DNA of 8,483 nucleotides from CAYPZL01 sp964415045 (GTDB taxonomy: Bacteria > Planctomycetota > Phycisphaerae > Sedimentisphaerales > Anaerobacaceae). Under the pieces are notes generated by a model. That model saw only the letters and a list, made by a program, of their open reading frames with translations, did no database searches and was not told the origin of the DNA. Made by a program: the position numbers and the translations under genes. Location of the stretch: the NCBI GenBank assembly GCA_964415045.1, contig CAYPZL010000217.1:1-8483 (forward strand). The letters are read 5' to 3'. How positions within the stretch are numbered: the first letter of the stretch is position 1; each line of letters begins with the position of its first letter. This document shows positions 1 through 8,017 of the stretch, one piece after another.

Positions 1-122
1 GACGATTTCCCAATTCTAGGCAACCCCAATTCCTAAGCCTGACAGAGCACTAGTGCTTTGCTGTGTTGGCTTGTGATGGCAGGTAACCACTGCGCGAACA
101 TCAGTATGACGCCGGGGATGCC
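1..122. other. Upstream region without a supported gene
   Basis: No gene can be supported here. All three forward frames close early (stops at 17-19, 34-36 and 51-53), so at most a few C-terminal residues of an upstream gene could be present, and no family can be recognised from them. No convincing promoter boxes or terminator hairpin were seen. The frame that ends with TGA at 124-126 overlaps the GTG start at 123, but it reaches back only to a stop at 40-42. It could encode at most about 27 codons, or 16 from the ATG at 76. Confidence 0.5.
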
Positions 123-1226
123 GTGAAGCGAGTACTGCACATCACGCAACGGGACCATCCGGGCGGTATTGCGCGGGTCGCGGTTGACCTCGCAAAAGGA
201 CTGCACGGTTCGGAGTATCAGCCTTCCGTTGCCTTCCTCTACGGTGAACCAGGGCCAATGACGGCGGAACTGAGTTCCCGGGGCATCCCCGCCCACGTGC
301 TGGGTATCGGGTCTTCCCGCGATGTTGCCAGCTTCCACAGACTTTGGCAGGTTGTACGCCGTCTTCGGCCGGATATCGTGCACATCCACGATTTGCTCTG
401 CTGGGCGACAGGCGTGCTCTTGGCCTGCGCCCGGCTCTGCGTCTGCCATCTCCACACGATAGAACAGCCCGGCGGCGGTTTGCGCCGCCGACTCTTCAGA
501 AGCTGTCTTGCACCCCGGGTGCAACAATGGTGTGCGATTTCCGCAGCGGCGCAACGATCGCTTGTTCAGCACATGCGGGTTGCGCCGGATCGCTGCTCAG
601 TGGTTTACAACGGAGTCGATGTTGACAAATACCAGCAGATGCCCGATCGCCAACGGGCTAGGCAGCGGTTTCGCTTGCCTCTAGATGCATCAGTGGCTGG
701 ATTCGTTGGGAGGCTTGATTGCGGCAATAAGGGCGCTCGCGAGTTCCTAGAGCTTGCCAGCAAGATGCCCACCTGCTGGCATTGGTTGCTGGCCGGTGAC
801 GGACGTGAGCGAGCGCATTACGAGCAATTAGCCCGACAGCGCCAAATCGATCAGCGTGCTCGCTTCGCCGGTGCGATAACGGACGTCAGATGGGCCTATG
901 GTGCGATGGACGTGCTCGTGTTGGTGTCTCGTGGCGAAGCTTTTGGCTTGGTTGCCCTTGAAGCCATGGCGGCGAATGTTCCAGTTGTGGCGCTCGAGTG
1001 CCCAGGCGGATTGTCCGAAGTGCTTCGCGGCAGTGGGGCCATCACCATACCGGGCCGGGACATCGACCGGATGGCCCGCGAGCTCTGCGCGCTGTGGGCG
1101 TCGCCCGAAAAACTCGAGCAGATGCGGCGGCGCGGGAAAGAGCACGTTATGCAGCGATTCAGCCTACGCACGCAGGTAGAGGCCCTTCGTGGGATCTACG
1201 ACAAGCTGTTGAAAGGCCGGCGATGA
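123..1226 (+). CDS. GT4-family glycosyltransferase (group 1)
   Basis: A 367-residue GT-B fold retaining glycosyltransferase that should transfer a sugar from a nucleotide-sugar donor to a lipid-linked glycan at the cytoplasmic membrane face. Seen in the sequence: an N-terminal acceptor domain opening with VLHIT and the glycine-rich loop HPGGIARV (residues 12-19); a PDIVHIHD strand; the inter-domain NGVD at 163-166; the donor-domain GRLDCGNKG starting at 196; and the EX7E donor-binding motif E272/E280 in GEAFGLVALEAMA. The length is normal for GT4. The start is GTG at 123, with a weak GGGG ribosome site five bases upstream; it gives the usual short lead into the first beta strand. It is the first gene of the co-directional block. 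The donor and acceptor sugars cannot be told from sequence alone. Family call is firm, specificity unknown. Confidence 0.88.
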   Translation: MKRVLHITQRDHPGGIARVAVDLAKGLHGSEYQPSVAFLYGEPGPMTAELSSRGIPAHVLGIGSSRDVASFHRLWQVVRRLRPDIVHIHDLLCWATGVLLACARLCVCHLHTIEQPGGGLRRRLFRSCLAPRVQQWCAISAAAQRSLVQHMRVAPDRCSVVYNGVDVDKYQQMPDRQRARQRFRLPLDASVAGFVGRLDCGNKGAREFLELASKMPTCWHWLLAGDGRERAHYEQLARQRQIDQRARFAGAITDVRWAYGAMDVLVLVSRGEAFGLVALEAMAANVPVVALECPGGLSEVLRGSGAITIPGRDIDRMARELCALWASPEKLEQMRRRGKEHVMQRFSLRTQVEALRGIYDKLLKGRR

Positions 1227-1435
1227 TTGCTGCCAAAGCAGTGGCGGGCAGCCCACCCCTCTGGTCATTCACGACATCGCGCCGAGGCCGCGCCCACCAT
1301 GTGAAAGGGAGAACGGTTAGCGCCATGGTTAGCATCAACGTAACGTGGGATCATGCCCGCCCTTGCCCAGCGCGATCACCGAACTACCACGGAACACGGA
1401 CTACCATAGAATATCGCCTTATACATGGGCGCTAG
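1223..1435 (+). other. Possible 70-codon small ORF bridging two glycosyltransferase genes
   Basis: An ATG at 1223 overlaps the stop of the preceding gene as ATGA. Its frame stays open for 70 codons, ending at 1435, eleven bases inside the next gene's ATG at 1425. An inner ATG at 1325 has an AAAGGGAG element upstream (about 1305-1312). The layout looks like translational coupling, but the predicted peptide is rich in Arg, His and Pro, shows no recognisable domain, membrane segment or signal peptide, and resembles translated non-coding DNA. It may be chance, a coupling ORF, or the eroded remnant of a lost gene. If it is not coding, 1227-1424 is simply a 198-base spacer, the longest in the cluster, in which I see no clear promoter or terminator. 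Confidence 0.2.
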
Positions 1436-2582
1436 AGCGACAGACAACACTGGCGTTGTAGTGCTGGATGCTAATGCCCCTTGGGTACGGCCGTTGTACG
1501 AGGCGCTGGCGGAGCACTTGCCCGTGACGCTGATACTAACGCAGGATCCGCTTCGAGCCGTCTACAGACGAAACGTTAGTGCTTACAGATTGCGTGCGAC
1601 TCAGACTGCTCAGCGCCTTTATGAACACACAGTACCTGTACCACCTGGTACCGAATACCGCTGGCACCGGTTTATGACCCCGTTCTGGAGGCAGCTTCTT
1701 GCGAGCGCGGCGCGACAAATGGGGGTGCGGCAGTTGGTAGCGGTGCTGACATACCCGTATTACGGTCTCGTGGCGACTAGCCATCTATGCACTTCGTACG
1801 TATACTTCATACATGACCATTTCCCGAGTTATGGCGGCGTTGAGCCGACGACAGTGGCTAGACTGGAGAAGCGCTTGTTGCACCGTTGCGAACTGTCCAT
1901 CTGCATTTCGGAGCTTAGGATTGAAGAAATCTCTCAAGAGTCCGCCGCACTCGGTGCCAAGTTACATCACTTGCCTCTTGCCGCCGAGGAAATGTTCTTG
2001 GCTTCGGAGCCTTTAGCGACGCCGGAGCCGCTGCCGGCGGACATAGCGAACATCCCGCGGCCGGTAGTAGGTGTGGTTGGCAACCTGTCAGACCGTATCG
2101 ACCTCGAATTCCTTTTCCAGCTTGCTGCACAAACGCCGCACGCCAGCTTCGTCATCGTCGGATCGACCCTAGCGAGTCGACAGTCGTTGCCAGATTTGGA
2201 GCGTCTGTCGTCGCTTCCAAACGTCTACCGCATTGGTCGCAGGTCGCGGTGCGCGTTGCCAGCCTACATGAGAAGTTTTGACGTATGCGTGATACCTCAC
2301 CGCACAGATAACGCAGGCAAGTACGCGTGTCCGGTCCGCCTGTTCGATTACCTGGCAAGCACCAGGCCGATTCTGTCAACCAATATACGAGAAGTGTGTC
2401 GCTTCAGTGACTGTGTGAAGACAGTGCAATCAGCAACCGAAGCAGTTCCCTGGCTCCATAGGGTACTTGTGAACGGCTCAGACGGGCTCGAAACACTGCG
2501 ATGGCGACTGGCAAGGAAGAATACATGTTCGGCCAGGGCGTCGCAGTTGCTCAAGTTACTTCGTCGGACGGGGCTCCTGTGA
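1425..2582 (+). CDS. TuaH-like GT-B glycosyltransferase
   Basis: A 385-residue putative glycosyltransferase, distinct from its GT4 neighbours and resembling the teichuronic-acid TuaH-like group. Seen: a short N-terminal strand VVVLDANAPW; a FIHDHFPSYGG segment with H130, D131 and H132; then a C-terminal donor domain beginning VVGVVGNLSDRIDL (G219-D226), followed by LPNVYRIGRRSRCALPAYMRSFDVCVIPHR and CPVRLFDYLASTRPILST. That last block matches the family pattern NPVKLYEYLAAGKPVVST, with Asp308 where Glu is usual. It would add one sugar of the repeat unit in the cytoplasm. The ATG at 1425 is the first start giving the full N-terminal strand, and its ribosome site is weak. The stop at 2580-2582 overlaps the next gene's GTG by four bases. 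The family is inferred from motifs; the substrate is unknown. Confidence 0.75.
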   Translation: MGARATDNTGVVVLDANAPWVRPLYEALAEHLPVTLILTQDPLRAVYRRNVSAYRLRATQTAQRLYEHTVPVPPGTEYRWHRFMTPFWRQLLASAARQMGVRQLVAVLTYPYYGLVATSHLCTSYVYFIHDHFPSYGGVEPTTVARLEKRLLHRCELSICISELRIEEISQESAALGAKLHHLPLAAEEMFLASEPLATPEPLPADIANIPRPVVGVVGNLSDRIDLEFLFQLAAQTPHASFVIVGSTLASRQSLPDLERLSSLPNVYRIGRRSRCALPAYMRSFDVCVIPHRTDNAGKYACPVRLFDYLASTRPILSTNIREVCRFSDCVKTVQSATEAVPWLHRVLVNGSDGLETLRWRLARKNTCSARASQLLKLLRRTGLL

Positions 2583-3718
2583 AGGTTGTTTCGCTGATCA
2601 ACAGCTTGGCCGGGGGTGGCGCGGAGCGTCTGTTAATCGATCTAACGGCCTCGGCTGAGCAAGCCGGTATTTCACATCAAGTTGTCACCTTGCTTGACGT
2701 CGCCGCGTTTGATCCGCCGGACAACGGTACCTCTATTATCGGAATAGCTGGGCGCCGGCGCTTTGCCGGGCGCGCCGCAGGGGTACTCGCTTATCTGAGA
2801 GCCGCGCGGACACTAACTCATCTGGTAGCAGAGCTACGGCCCGACTGTCTCTATGTGCATCTGGGCCACTCGGCGGTAGTGGCGACCATGGCCAAGATTC
2901 CCCGATCGACCGTCCTTGTCTACCATGTGCACGGTCACCCCGGCGGCCGCTTTGAAGGTCCCTGGCCGGTACCTGCGGTTGCCGCAAGGTTCGCACGGCG
3001 GGCAGCTGCGGTAATTGTAAACTCGCGCGCAATCTTCGAACTGACGGTGCGCCACTACGGCTGCACAGCAGACCGCGTCCACGTCATACCCAACTGCGTC
3101 CGGACCACCGAACTGGCCCAAATGCCAGACCAACGCACGGCAAGACGACAACTGGGGCTACCTTTGAATGCACAAGTCATTCTGACCATCGGTACCCTTA
3201 CGCAGAGAAAGGGGCAAGTTCTGTTGGTAAGAACTATAGCGCATCTGGCGAAGTCATATCCCCACCTTATAGCCGTGCTTCTGGGCGAGGGTGACCTGCG
3301 GCACGAACTTGAGCAGTTGGCGCGCCAGTACCACTTGACCGCACGCGTGCTCATGCCTGGGTTCCAGAAAAACGTAGTGCAATGGCTGGCTGCCTGCGAT
3401 TTGTACGTGCATCCCTCATACGAGGAATCATTCGGCATTGCTGCCGCCGAAGCAAGTGCCGCGGGCAGGGCAGTGGTTGCCACTGCTGTGGAAGGGCTGC
3501 CTGAGGTTGTCCTGCACGGCGAAACTGGCCTACTTGTGCCGCCCGGTGATGTCGAGAAGTTGGCGGAGGCCGTCGACACGTTATTGCGGGACGAGGCGTT
3601 GAGGCAACATATGGCTGAGCGTGCTCGGAACCTAGCGATGTCCCGATTCTCGCCGTTGCGATACTGGAGAGACTTCACCAGGGCGGTTTCGTCAGCGCGC
3701 GAGCTGGCTTGTCGATAA
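2579..3718 (+). CDS. GT4-family glycosyltransferase (group 1)
   Basis: A 379-residue GT4 enzyme. Seen: the N-terminal VVSLINSLAGGGAER with the characteristic GGGAER loop (residues 12-17); a HVHGHPGG segment; an inter-domain NCV where GT4 enzymes usually have NGV; the donor-domain IGTLTQRKGQ and LLGEGDLR; and the EX7E motif E283/E291 in YEESFGIAAAEASAAG, followed by GLPEVVLHGETGLLVPPGD. I chose GTG at 2579 because it forms a GTGA overlap with the preceding stop and puts the first beta strand at the N-terminus. The alternative ATG at 2501 would add 26 residues lying wholly inside the upstream gene and not resembling the family. The role is addition of one sugar to the lipid-linked repeat unit; donor and linkage are unknown. 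Confidence 0.87.
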   Translation: MKVVSLINSLAGGGAERLLIDLTASAEQAGISHQVVTLLDVAAFDPPDNGTSIIGIAGRRRFAGRAAGVLAYLRAARTLTHLVAELRPDCLYVHLGHSAVVATMAKIPRSTVLVYHVHGHPGGRFEGPWPVPAVAARFARRAAAVIVNSRAIFELTVRHYGCTADRVHVIPNCVRTTELAQMPDQRTARRQLGLPLNAQVILTIGTLTQRKGQVLLVRTIAHLAKSYPHLIAVLLGEGDLRHELEQLARQYHLTARVLMPGFQKNVVQWLAACDLYVHPSYEESFGIAAAEASAAGRAVVATAVEGLPEVVLHGETGLLVPPGDVEKLAEAVDTLLRDEALRQHMAERARNLAMSRFSPLRYWRDFTRAVSSARELACR

Positions 3719-3754
3719 TCACCGGTTCACCTCAGCTCCGGATGCGAGCCTAGC

Positions 3755-5062
3755 ATGATCATCATTCTTCTAGACGTACTAGTATTGCTCTTTTTCGTTG
3801 TTGTGTTTTTCAACACAAGACGCTGGGGATTGCGGGCCCCGATTAGCATGTTCACGCTGTCCTTTTTAGCGCTGTTTGGCTTGCCGACAGGAACCGAGTA
3901 CGACCCACTCATTGCATTGATGCATCTGATGTTCCTGGCGACTGCGTGCTACATTTGGGCTTTGGTCTTGGCTCGGGGGCCTGTTCTCTGGAAACGCGCC
4001 CAGAGATTGTTTCCACGCTTCGAGCCACGTACTGCTGCCGCAGTTGGTCTCGTCATTGCCAGCGTGTCGATTGCCTTTCTTGGCCGGCGCGCTGAAGCGA
4101 CTGGGTCACTTGAACACGCTGTACTCGGAATGCGCGCGCAAGCATGGGGCGAAGTCGGCTACTTCCAAGCCAGGATTGGAGGGAACTTCCTTAAGAACGC
4201 TGGGGGTGCGGCTATCGCATTGGCTGTGTACTTCTATTTTGTCGACCGGCGTCGCCGGTCCGTGGGGCTGGCAATGCTGATTATCCTGTGTGGCGGCTAT
4301 GGAGTGTTTATGATCTTTGGTGGAGGCCGTTCGGGGCCTGTGACATTTGCGGTCTTGCTAGTGACCGCTTGGCTAGCCTTCTGTAGGCCAAGAGCCAATC
4401 GTGTCTATGCGGTAGCCGTCATTGCGGGGTTTCTTGCGCTTGTGTTTGGGACGATGGCCGCACGTTATCGCTTGCAGGGACTGACCTTCGACAGATTCGG
4501 GGAAGCATTCCTTTCGTCATCCAAGCCAGTCGCTATTGCTGAAATGTATCGAGGTGTCAACGAGAACAAGGCGATCGCGATGGTCCTCGATCGATTTGGC
4601 CACGACTTGGAATATTTGCACGGCTACTCTCTTTATACCTTGGTCGTGAACCCGATTCCTCGCCGTTTCTGGCCAGAGAAACCGATTGGGTACGGAAAGC
4701 TGCTTACCGCTTGGTTCTCGGGCGGGAGTCTAAACCCTAGTCATTCAATATCAACAGGCGTCATGGGAGAAGGATATGCAAATTTCGGCTGGCTTGGAGT
4801 TGTTCTCTCAGGAGTGATGATGGGCATCTACATGGGCGTGCTCAGCGTGTTTCTGGTCTATGCGCGGGGATCGCCGTATCTTGGCGCATTAGGTGTCCAC
4901 CTGATGGGATTCATTCACCCGATGATGAGAGGCAGCTGGACCGTCTGTATAAACTGGTGGCTCTATCCCGTCGTGGGTTTCATTGGCCTGGTGTGGCTCT
5001 GCAGTCTCGTGCTTGGAGTAGGGCCCACGGGTGGTAAGGTGAAGGCAGTACGCGCTTGGTGA
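3755..5062 (+). CDS. wzy: Wzy-type oligosaccharide repeat unit polymerase
   Basis: A 435-residue inner-membrane protein with about ten or eleven hydrophobic segments, roughly at residues 2-19, 29-44, 51-73, 94-110, 150-163, 170-188, 194-210, 217-234, 343-370, 374-390 and 401-421. Between about 235 and 342 lies a large soluble loop, probably periplasmic. It holds NPIPRRFWPEKP (from N299) and ends in STGVMGEGYANFGWLG (E339, N343), blocks typical of O-antigen/oligosaccharide repeat unit polymerases. Such enzymes join flipped undecaprenyl-linked repeat units into the polymer in the periplasm. The start is ATG at 3755, 36 bases after the preceding stop, with no clear Shine-Dalgarno site. Its stop overlaps the next start (TGATG). 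Wzy proteins diverge strongly; a ligase-type O-antigen protein is the main alternative, but the paired blocks favour a polymerase. Confidence 0.82.
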   Translation: MIIILLDVLVLLFFVVVFFNTRRWGLRAPISMFTLSFLALFGLPTGTEYDPLIALMHLMFLATACYIWALVLARGPVLWKRAQRLFPRFEPRTAAAVGLVIASVSIAFLGRRAEATGSLEHAVLGMRAQAWGEVGYFQARIGGNFLKNAGGAAIALAVYFYFVDRRRRSVGLAMLIILCGGYGVFMIFGGGRSGPVTFAVLLVTAWLAFCRPRANRVYAVAVIAGFLALVFGTMAARYRLQGLTFDRFGEAFLSSSKPVAIAEMYRGVNENKAIAMVLDRFGHDLEYLHGYSLYTLVVNPIPRRFWPEKPIGYGKLLTAWFSGGSLNPSHSISTGVMGEGYANFGWLGVVLSGVMMGIYMGVLSVFLVYARGSPYLGALGVHLMGFIHPMMRGSWTVCINWWLYPVVGFIGLVWLCSLVLGVGPTGGKVKAVRAW

Positions 5063-6219
5063 TGAAACCTACCGGGACACGGCGTCCGCACGTGATAGTC
5101 TGGGATACGCTTCTAGACTACCATCTCGCGGGTGTAAATGCCTTCGCCGATGCTGTTAATGATCCAGTGGCCGTCTTGTGCATAGCAAAACAACGCGAGT
5201 ATTGGCCTGGCGAGACGAAGGTCCAGCCGAAATGTCCTGTATCTGTCCTGTTCCAACACAGACTTGAACAATTATCGTCCGCTCGGGTTTGTGCGGCATT
5301 GTGGCGCTGGCTGGGACGAGTTTCTCCGGGCTCGATTACCGTGGGCTACGGCAGGTTCCATTGGATCGTAGCCGCGCTGTGGGGTCGGTTGCACGGAGTA
5401 CCTGTGGTCCTCAAGAGTGACACCATTCATGCTAAGAAGCGACGGCGGCGGTGCGTAGAGACGGTCAAGTCCTGCGTTCTGCAGCTTTATCAAACGGCGC
5501 TTGTACCCGGGAGGCTGCAACGGCAGTACTTGGAGAGCTTAGGCTTTCCTGGCTCGCGCATTGCGGACGGGCTCTATGTGGTGGATTTCGACGGATGGCA
5601 GGCAAAGGCGGCCGCGATTCGGCAGGGCAGCACGGCCAGTTCCGGCGAGCTGCCCGTTGCACGCCCCTACTTCCTCTTCGTTGGAAGATTGGTCTGGGAA
5701 AAGAATCTGGGTCTGCTTTTGCAGGCATATCGTTCCTACGTCCGCAACGCAGGATATCCGTGGCCTCTGGTAATCGTGGGAACAGGGCCGCTCGAGCAGG
5801 AGATCCGCGGCCTGAGTACGGGACTGGCGGTCCACTTTGTCGGCCATAAGAATCTTGACGCGTTAGCCTTGTACTACGCGTTTGCAGGGGCTCTCCTTTT
5901 GCCGAGCGTTTCAGAGTCCTGGGGGCAAGTGGTGCTGGAGGCCATGGCATGTGGCGTCCCTGCTATTGTGTCCTCGGCGTGCGGATGTGCGTTCACGGTC
6001 GTCGAGCATGGCGTTAACGGTTTCATTGTTTCACCGCATGATCGGTTGGCGTGGGCAGAGACCTTGCGAGCGTTCACTGAAGGCGGAATCGACCGACGGG
6101 CCATGGCTCTGGAGGCGGAGAAGACCGCAGCGGAATACCGTCCTGTACGATTTGCCAAAGGCCTTGCCGAGTGTATTCTGAAGGGGCAACTTGCTCTACA
6201 GGCGAAAAGAGTCAAATAG
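5062..6219 (+). CDS. GT4-family glycosyltransferase (group 1)
   Basis: A 385-residue GT-B glycosyltransferase. Seen: VIVWDTLLDYHLAGV near the N-terminus; VVLKSDT (K118-T121) matching the KSDS-like acceptor-domain motif of one GT4 subgroup; YVVDFDGW in place of the usual NGVD linker; the donor-domain FVGRLVWEKNLGLLL (G208, R209, E213, K214); VGTGPLEQEI; and the EX7E motif E285/E293 in SESWGQVVLEAMACGVPAIVS, then GVNGFIVSP. The ATG at 5062 shares its A with the TGA of the polymerase gene (TGATG), suggesting coupled translation. GTG at 5059 and TTG at 5056 are in frame and add only one or two residues, so the exact start is uncertain. The likely role is adding one sugar to the repeat unit at the cytoplasmic membrane face; specificity is unknown. 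Confidence 0.87.
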   Translation: MKPTGTRRPHVIVWDTLLDYHLAGVNAFADAVNDPVAVLCIAKQREYWPGETKVQPKCPVSVLFQHRLEQLSSARVCAALWRWLGRVSPGSITVGYGRFHWIVAALWGRLHGVPVVLKSDTIHAKKRRRRCVETVKSCVLQLYQTALVPGRLQRQYLESLGFPGSRIADGLYVVDFDGWQAKAAAIRQGSTASSGELPVARPYFLFVGRLVWEKNLGLLLQAYRSYVRNAGYPWPLVIVGTGPLEQEIRGLSTGLAVHFVGHKNLDALALYYAFAGALLLPSVSESWGQVVLEAMACGVPAIVSSACGCAFTVVEHGVNGFIVSPHDRLAWAETLRAFTEGGIDRRAMALEAEKTAAEYRPVRFAKGLAECILKGQLALQAKRVK

Positions 6220-6233
6220 CCCAGCGTGCAACC

Positions 6234-7403
6234 GTGCATGTATTGCATGTTATACCCGCGCTGTGGATAGATGCAGGCGGCCCCACGCGTTCGGTGAGTC
6301 AGCTGTGCGCCCACTTGAGAGGACAAGGCATCGACGTCACTATCCTGGCCCCGTACGGGGCGTCGGAGCGCGTCCAGACGTTCCTGAGTAAAGCCGGGGT
6401 GGAACTCTGCACGGGCCGCGGGGGTGCGTCGGCACCCGGTCAAAGGGCGCAGCTCCCCGACACCATCCGAGGATTGGCCGGGGGGATTGACTTAGTGCAC
6501 ATTCATAGTGTGTGGAACTGCGCAAGCACCCTAGCGGCTCGCCAAAGTCGACGGCTTCGGATTCCTTATGTGCTGGCACCGAGGGGAATGTTGCACGCGC
6601 ATTGTGTCCGGCACAAGAAGGGCCGAAAGCGGCTGCATTGGTTGTTGTTTTGCAAAAGGACCGTAGCAGGCGCGGCGGCAATCCACTTCTTGAACGATGC
6701 CGAAGCACGGGGATCTAGCTGGATCAGAGAGGTCGACACAGCCGCATTTGTGGCGCCGAATGGAGTGGACAGTGCAGTTTTCGAGTCGACCACTCGGGGG
6801 CGATTCCGTTCCCGCTATCCTGAACTTGACAGCCGTCGATACATGCTCTTTCTAGGCCGTTTGCATAAGATTAAGCACCTGGACCCCCAGTTACGAGCTC
6901 TGAAGCTGCTCAGCCAACGGTTTGATGATTTGATGTGGGTTTTGGTCGGTCCTGACGGCGGGGAATGGACGCACATTAGGTCGTGTGCTCAGGCAATGGG
7001 ATTGGAAAAGCGCATTCTGTGGGTTGGCCCCATGCACGGCGACGACCGTTTCGACGCCATGGCGGACGCGGATGTTGTGGTTCAGACATCCTTTCACGAA
7101 TGCCACTCGATGACGATAAACGAGGCGCTCGCGATTGGACGGCCCCTGGTAATAACAAAGTCGTGTAATTTTGAGGAGGTTCGACAGTGCGGAGCAGGAT
7201 TGGTTGTCGACAGTGACCCGGTCCGAATTGCTGAAGCGGTCCAGGTGATCCTGGAGCAACCCACCCTGGCGCAAGAGATGGCCAAAGCAGGAAAGGCCTT
7301 CGCTGCGGACCAGCTTGCCTGGCCTAAATTGGCGGCGCGCGTGGCGAGCGTCTACCAGTGGTTGCTCGAACGCGGTCCAGAACCTGCGTGCGTGATTAAA
7401 TGA
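6234..7403 (+). CDS. GT4-family glycosyltransferase (group 1)
   Basis: A 389-residue GT4 enzyme. Seen: the N-terminal HVLHVIPALWIDAGGPTRSV with its GGP loop (G15-P17); VHIHSVWN; APRGML (from A115), a block common in GT4 enzymes of O-antigen and colanic acid type clusters; the linker APNGVD (N176-D179); the donor-domain FLGRLHKIKHLD; LVGPDGGEW; and the EX7E motif E289/E297 in FHECHSMTINEALAIGRPLV. I chose GTG at 6234, 14 bases after the previous stop, because it starts right at the conserved first strand. An in-frame GTG at 6171 would add 21 unconserved residues inside the upstream gene; neither start has a good ribosome site. The stop overlaps the next gene as ATGA. Donor sugar and linkage cannot be assigned. 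Confidence 0.86.
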   Translation: MHVLHVIPALWIDAGGPTRSVSQLCAHLRGQGIDVTILAPYGASERVQTFLSKAGVELCTGRGGASAPGQRAQLPDTIRGLAGGIDLVHIHSVWNCASTLAARQSRRLRIPYVLAPRGMLHAHCVRHKKGRKRLHWLLFCKRTVAGAAAIHFLNDAEARGSSWIREVDTAAFVAPNGVDSAVFESTTRGRFRSRYPELDSRRYMLFLGRLHKIKHLDPQLRALKLLSQRFDDLMWVLVGPDGGEWTHIRSCAQAMGLEKRILWVGPMHGDDRFDAMADADVVVQTSFHECHSMTINEALAIGRPLVITKSCNFEEVRQCGAGLVVDSDPVRIAEAVQVILEQPTLAQEMAKAGKAFAADQLAWPKLAARVASVYQWLLERGPEPACVIK

Positions 7404-8017
7404 AGACGGACCAGGTACCCAGGATCAAGGAACAAACAGGCGAGCTGCGTCACGATCATCTGGCTTGTCGAATCGACGTCTCTGCGTGCCCGTCCCCTCA
7501 CGGATTCCGGAACAAGCTCGGCCGGGCATTCTGGGCGTTCGTCTACGTTTTGGCTTTCCGGACGACTCCAAGAACTTGCCACTTTTGGCGTCGCTTCTTG
7601 CTTCGGCTTTTTGGGGCCAGGATCGGTCGGGGGGCGCGGATTCATCCGAGCTGCAAAATCTGGGCACCGTGGAATCTCGAGATGGGGGACTATTCGTGTC
7701 TGTCCTACCACGTGGACTGCTATTGCGTCGACAAGGTGCGCATTGGGGCCCACGCCACCGTCTCGCGATACAGCTACCTGTGCACGGCTTCCCACGATGA
7801 GACGGATCCGGGCATGAGGCTTATCACTGCTCCTATTACGATCGGTGACCAGGCATGGGTGTGCGCCGACGTGTTTATCGGGCCAGGCGTTACGGTGGGG
7901 GAGGGGACGGTCGTGGGCGCGCGGTCGTCGGTCTTCCGCGACCTCCCACCGTGGAGAATCTGCTACGGCTCGCCCGCTCGACCTGTTCGCGACCGGGTTG
8001 TTTCCCCATGCAAGTAA
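7400..8017 (+). CDS. WcaF-like hexapeptide-repeat O-acetyltransferase
   Basis: A 205-residue acyltransferase of the left-handed parallel beta-helix (LbH) group, close in pattern to the colanic acid acetyltransferase WcaF. It probably moves acetyl from acetyl-CoA to a sugar hydroxyl of the repeat unit. Seen: FRTTPRTCHFWRRFLLRLFGARIG ahead of the helix; hexapeptide turns from about residue 70 to 180 (IGRGARI, MGDYSCL, VRIGAHATV, ITIGDQAWV, IGPGVTVGEGTVVGA); TASHDETDP carrying the expected catalytic His132; and the terminal YGSPARPV (from Y189). The length fits the family, allowing for about 30 unconserved N-terminal residues. The ATG at 7400 overlaps the preceding stop as ATGA, supporting coupled translation; its last ten bases overlap the methyltransferase start. 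Its acceptor is probably one of the sugars added by the neighbouring enzymes, which is inference. Confidence 0.87.
   Translation: MKTDQVPRIKEQTGELRHDHLACRIDVSACPSPHGFRNKLGRAFWAFVYVLAFRTTPRTCHFWRRFLLRLFGARIGRGARIHPSCKIWAPWNLEMGDYSCLSYHVDCYCVDKVRIGAHATVSRYSYLCTASHDETDPGMRLITAPITIGDQAWVCADVFIGPGVTVGEGTVVGARSSVFRDLPPWRICYGSPARPVRDRVVSPCK

Noticed and set aside
76..126. 16-codon ORF (ATG at 76) ending in TGA that overlaps the GTG start at 123
   Set aside because: The overlap resembles coupling, but the frame is very short, lacks a ribosome site and has no regulatory-peptide features; chance is sufficient.
33..572. 179-codon open frame on the minus strand across the first glycosyltransferase gene
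   Set aside because: It lies antisense to a well-supported GT4 gene, has low-complexity Arg/Pro-rich composition and no recognisable domain; a shadow frame.
3055..3678. 207-codon open frame on the minus strand
   Set aside because: It is antisense to the donor domain of the GT4 gene at 2579-3718 and is rich in Ser, Arg and Cys with no family resemblance.
3719..3754. Short gap before the polymerase gene, checked for a terminator or promoter
   Set aside because: No stem-loop with a T-run and no promoter-like boxes are visible in these 36 bases.
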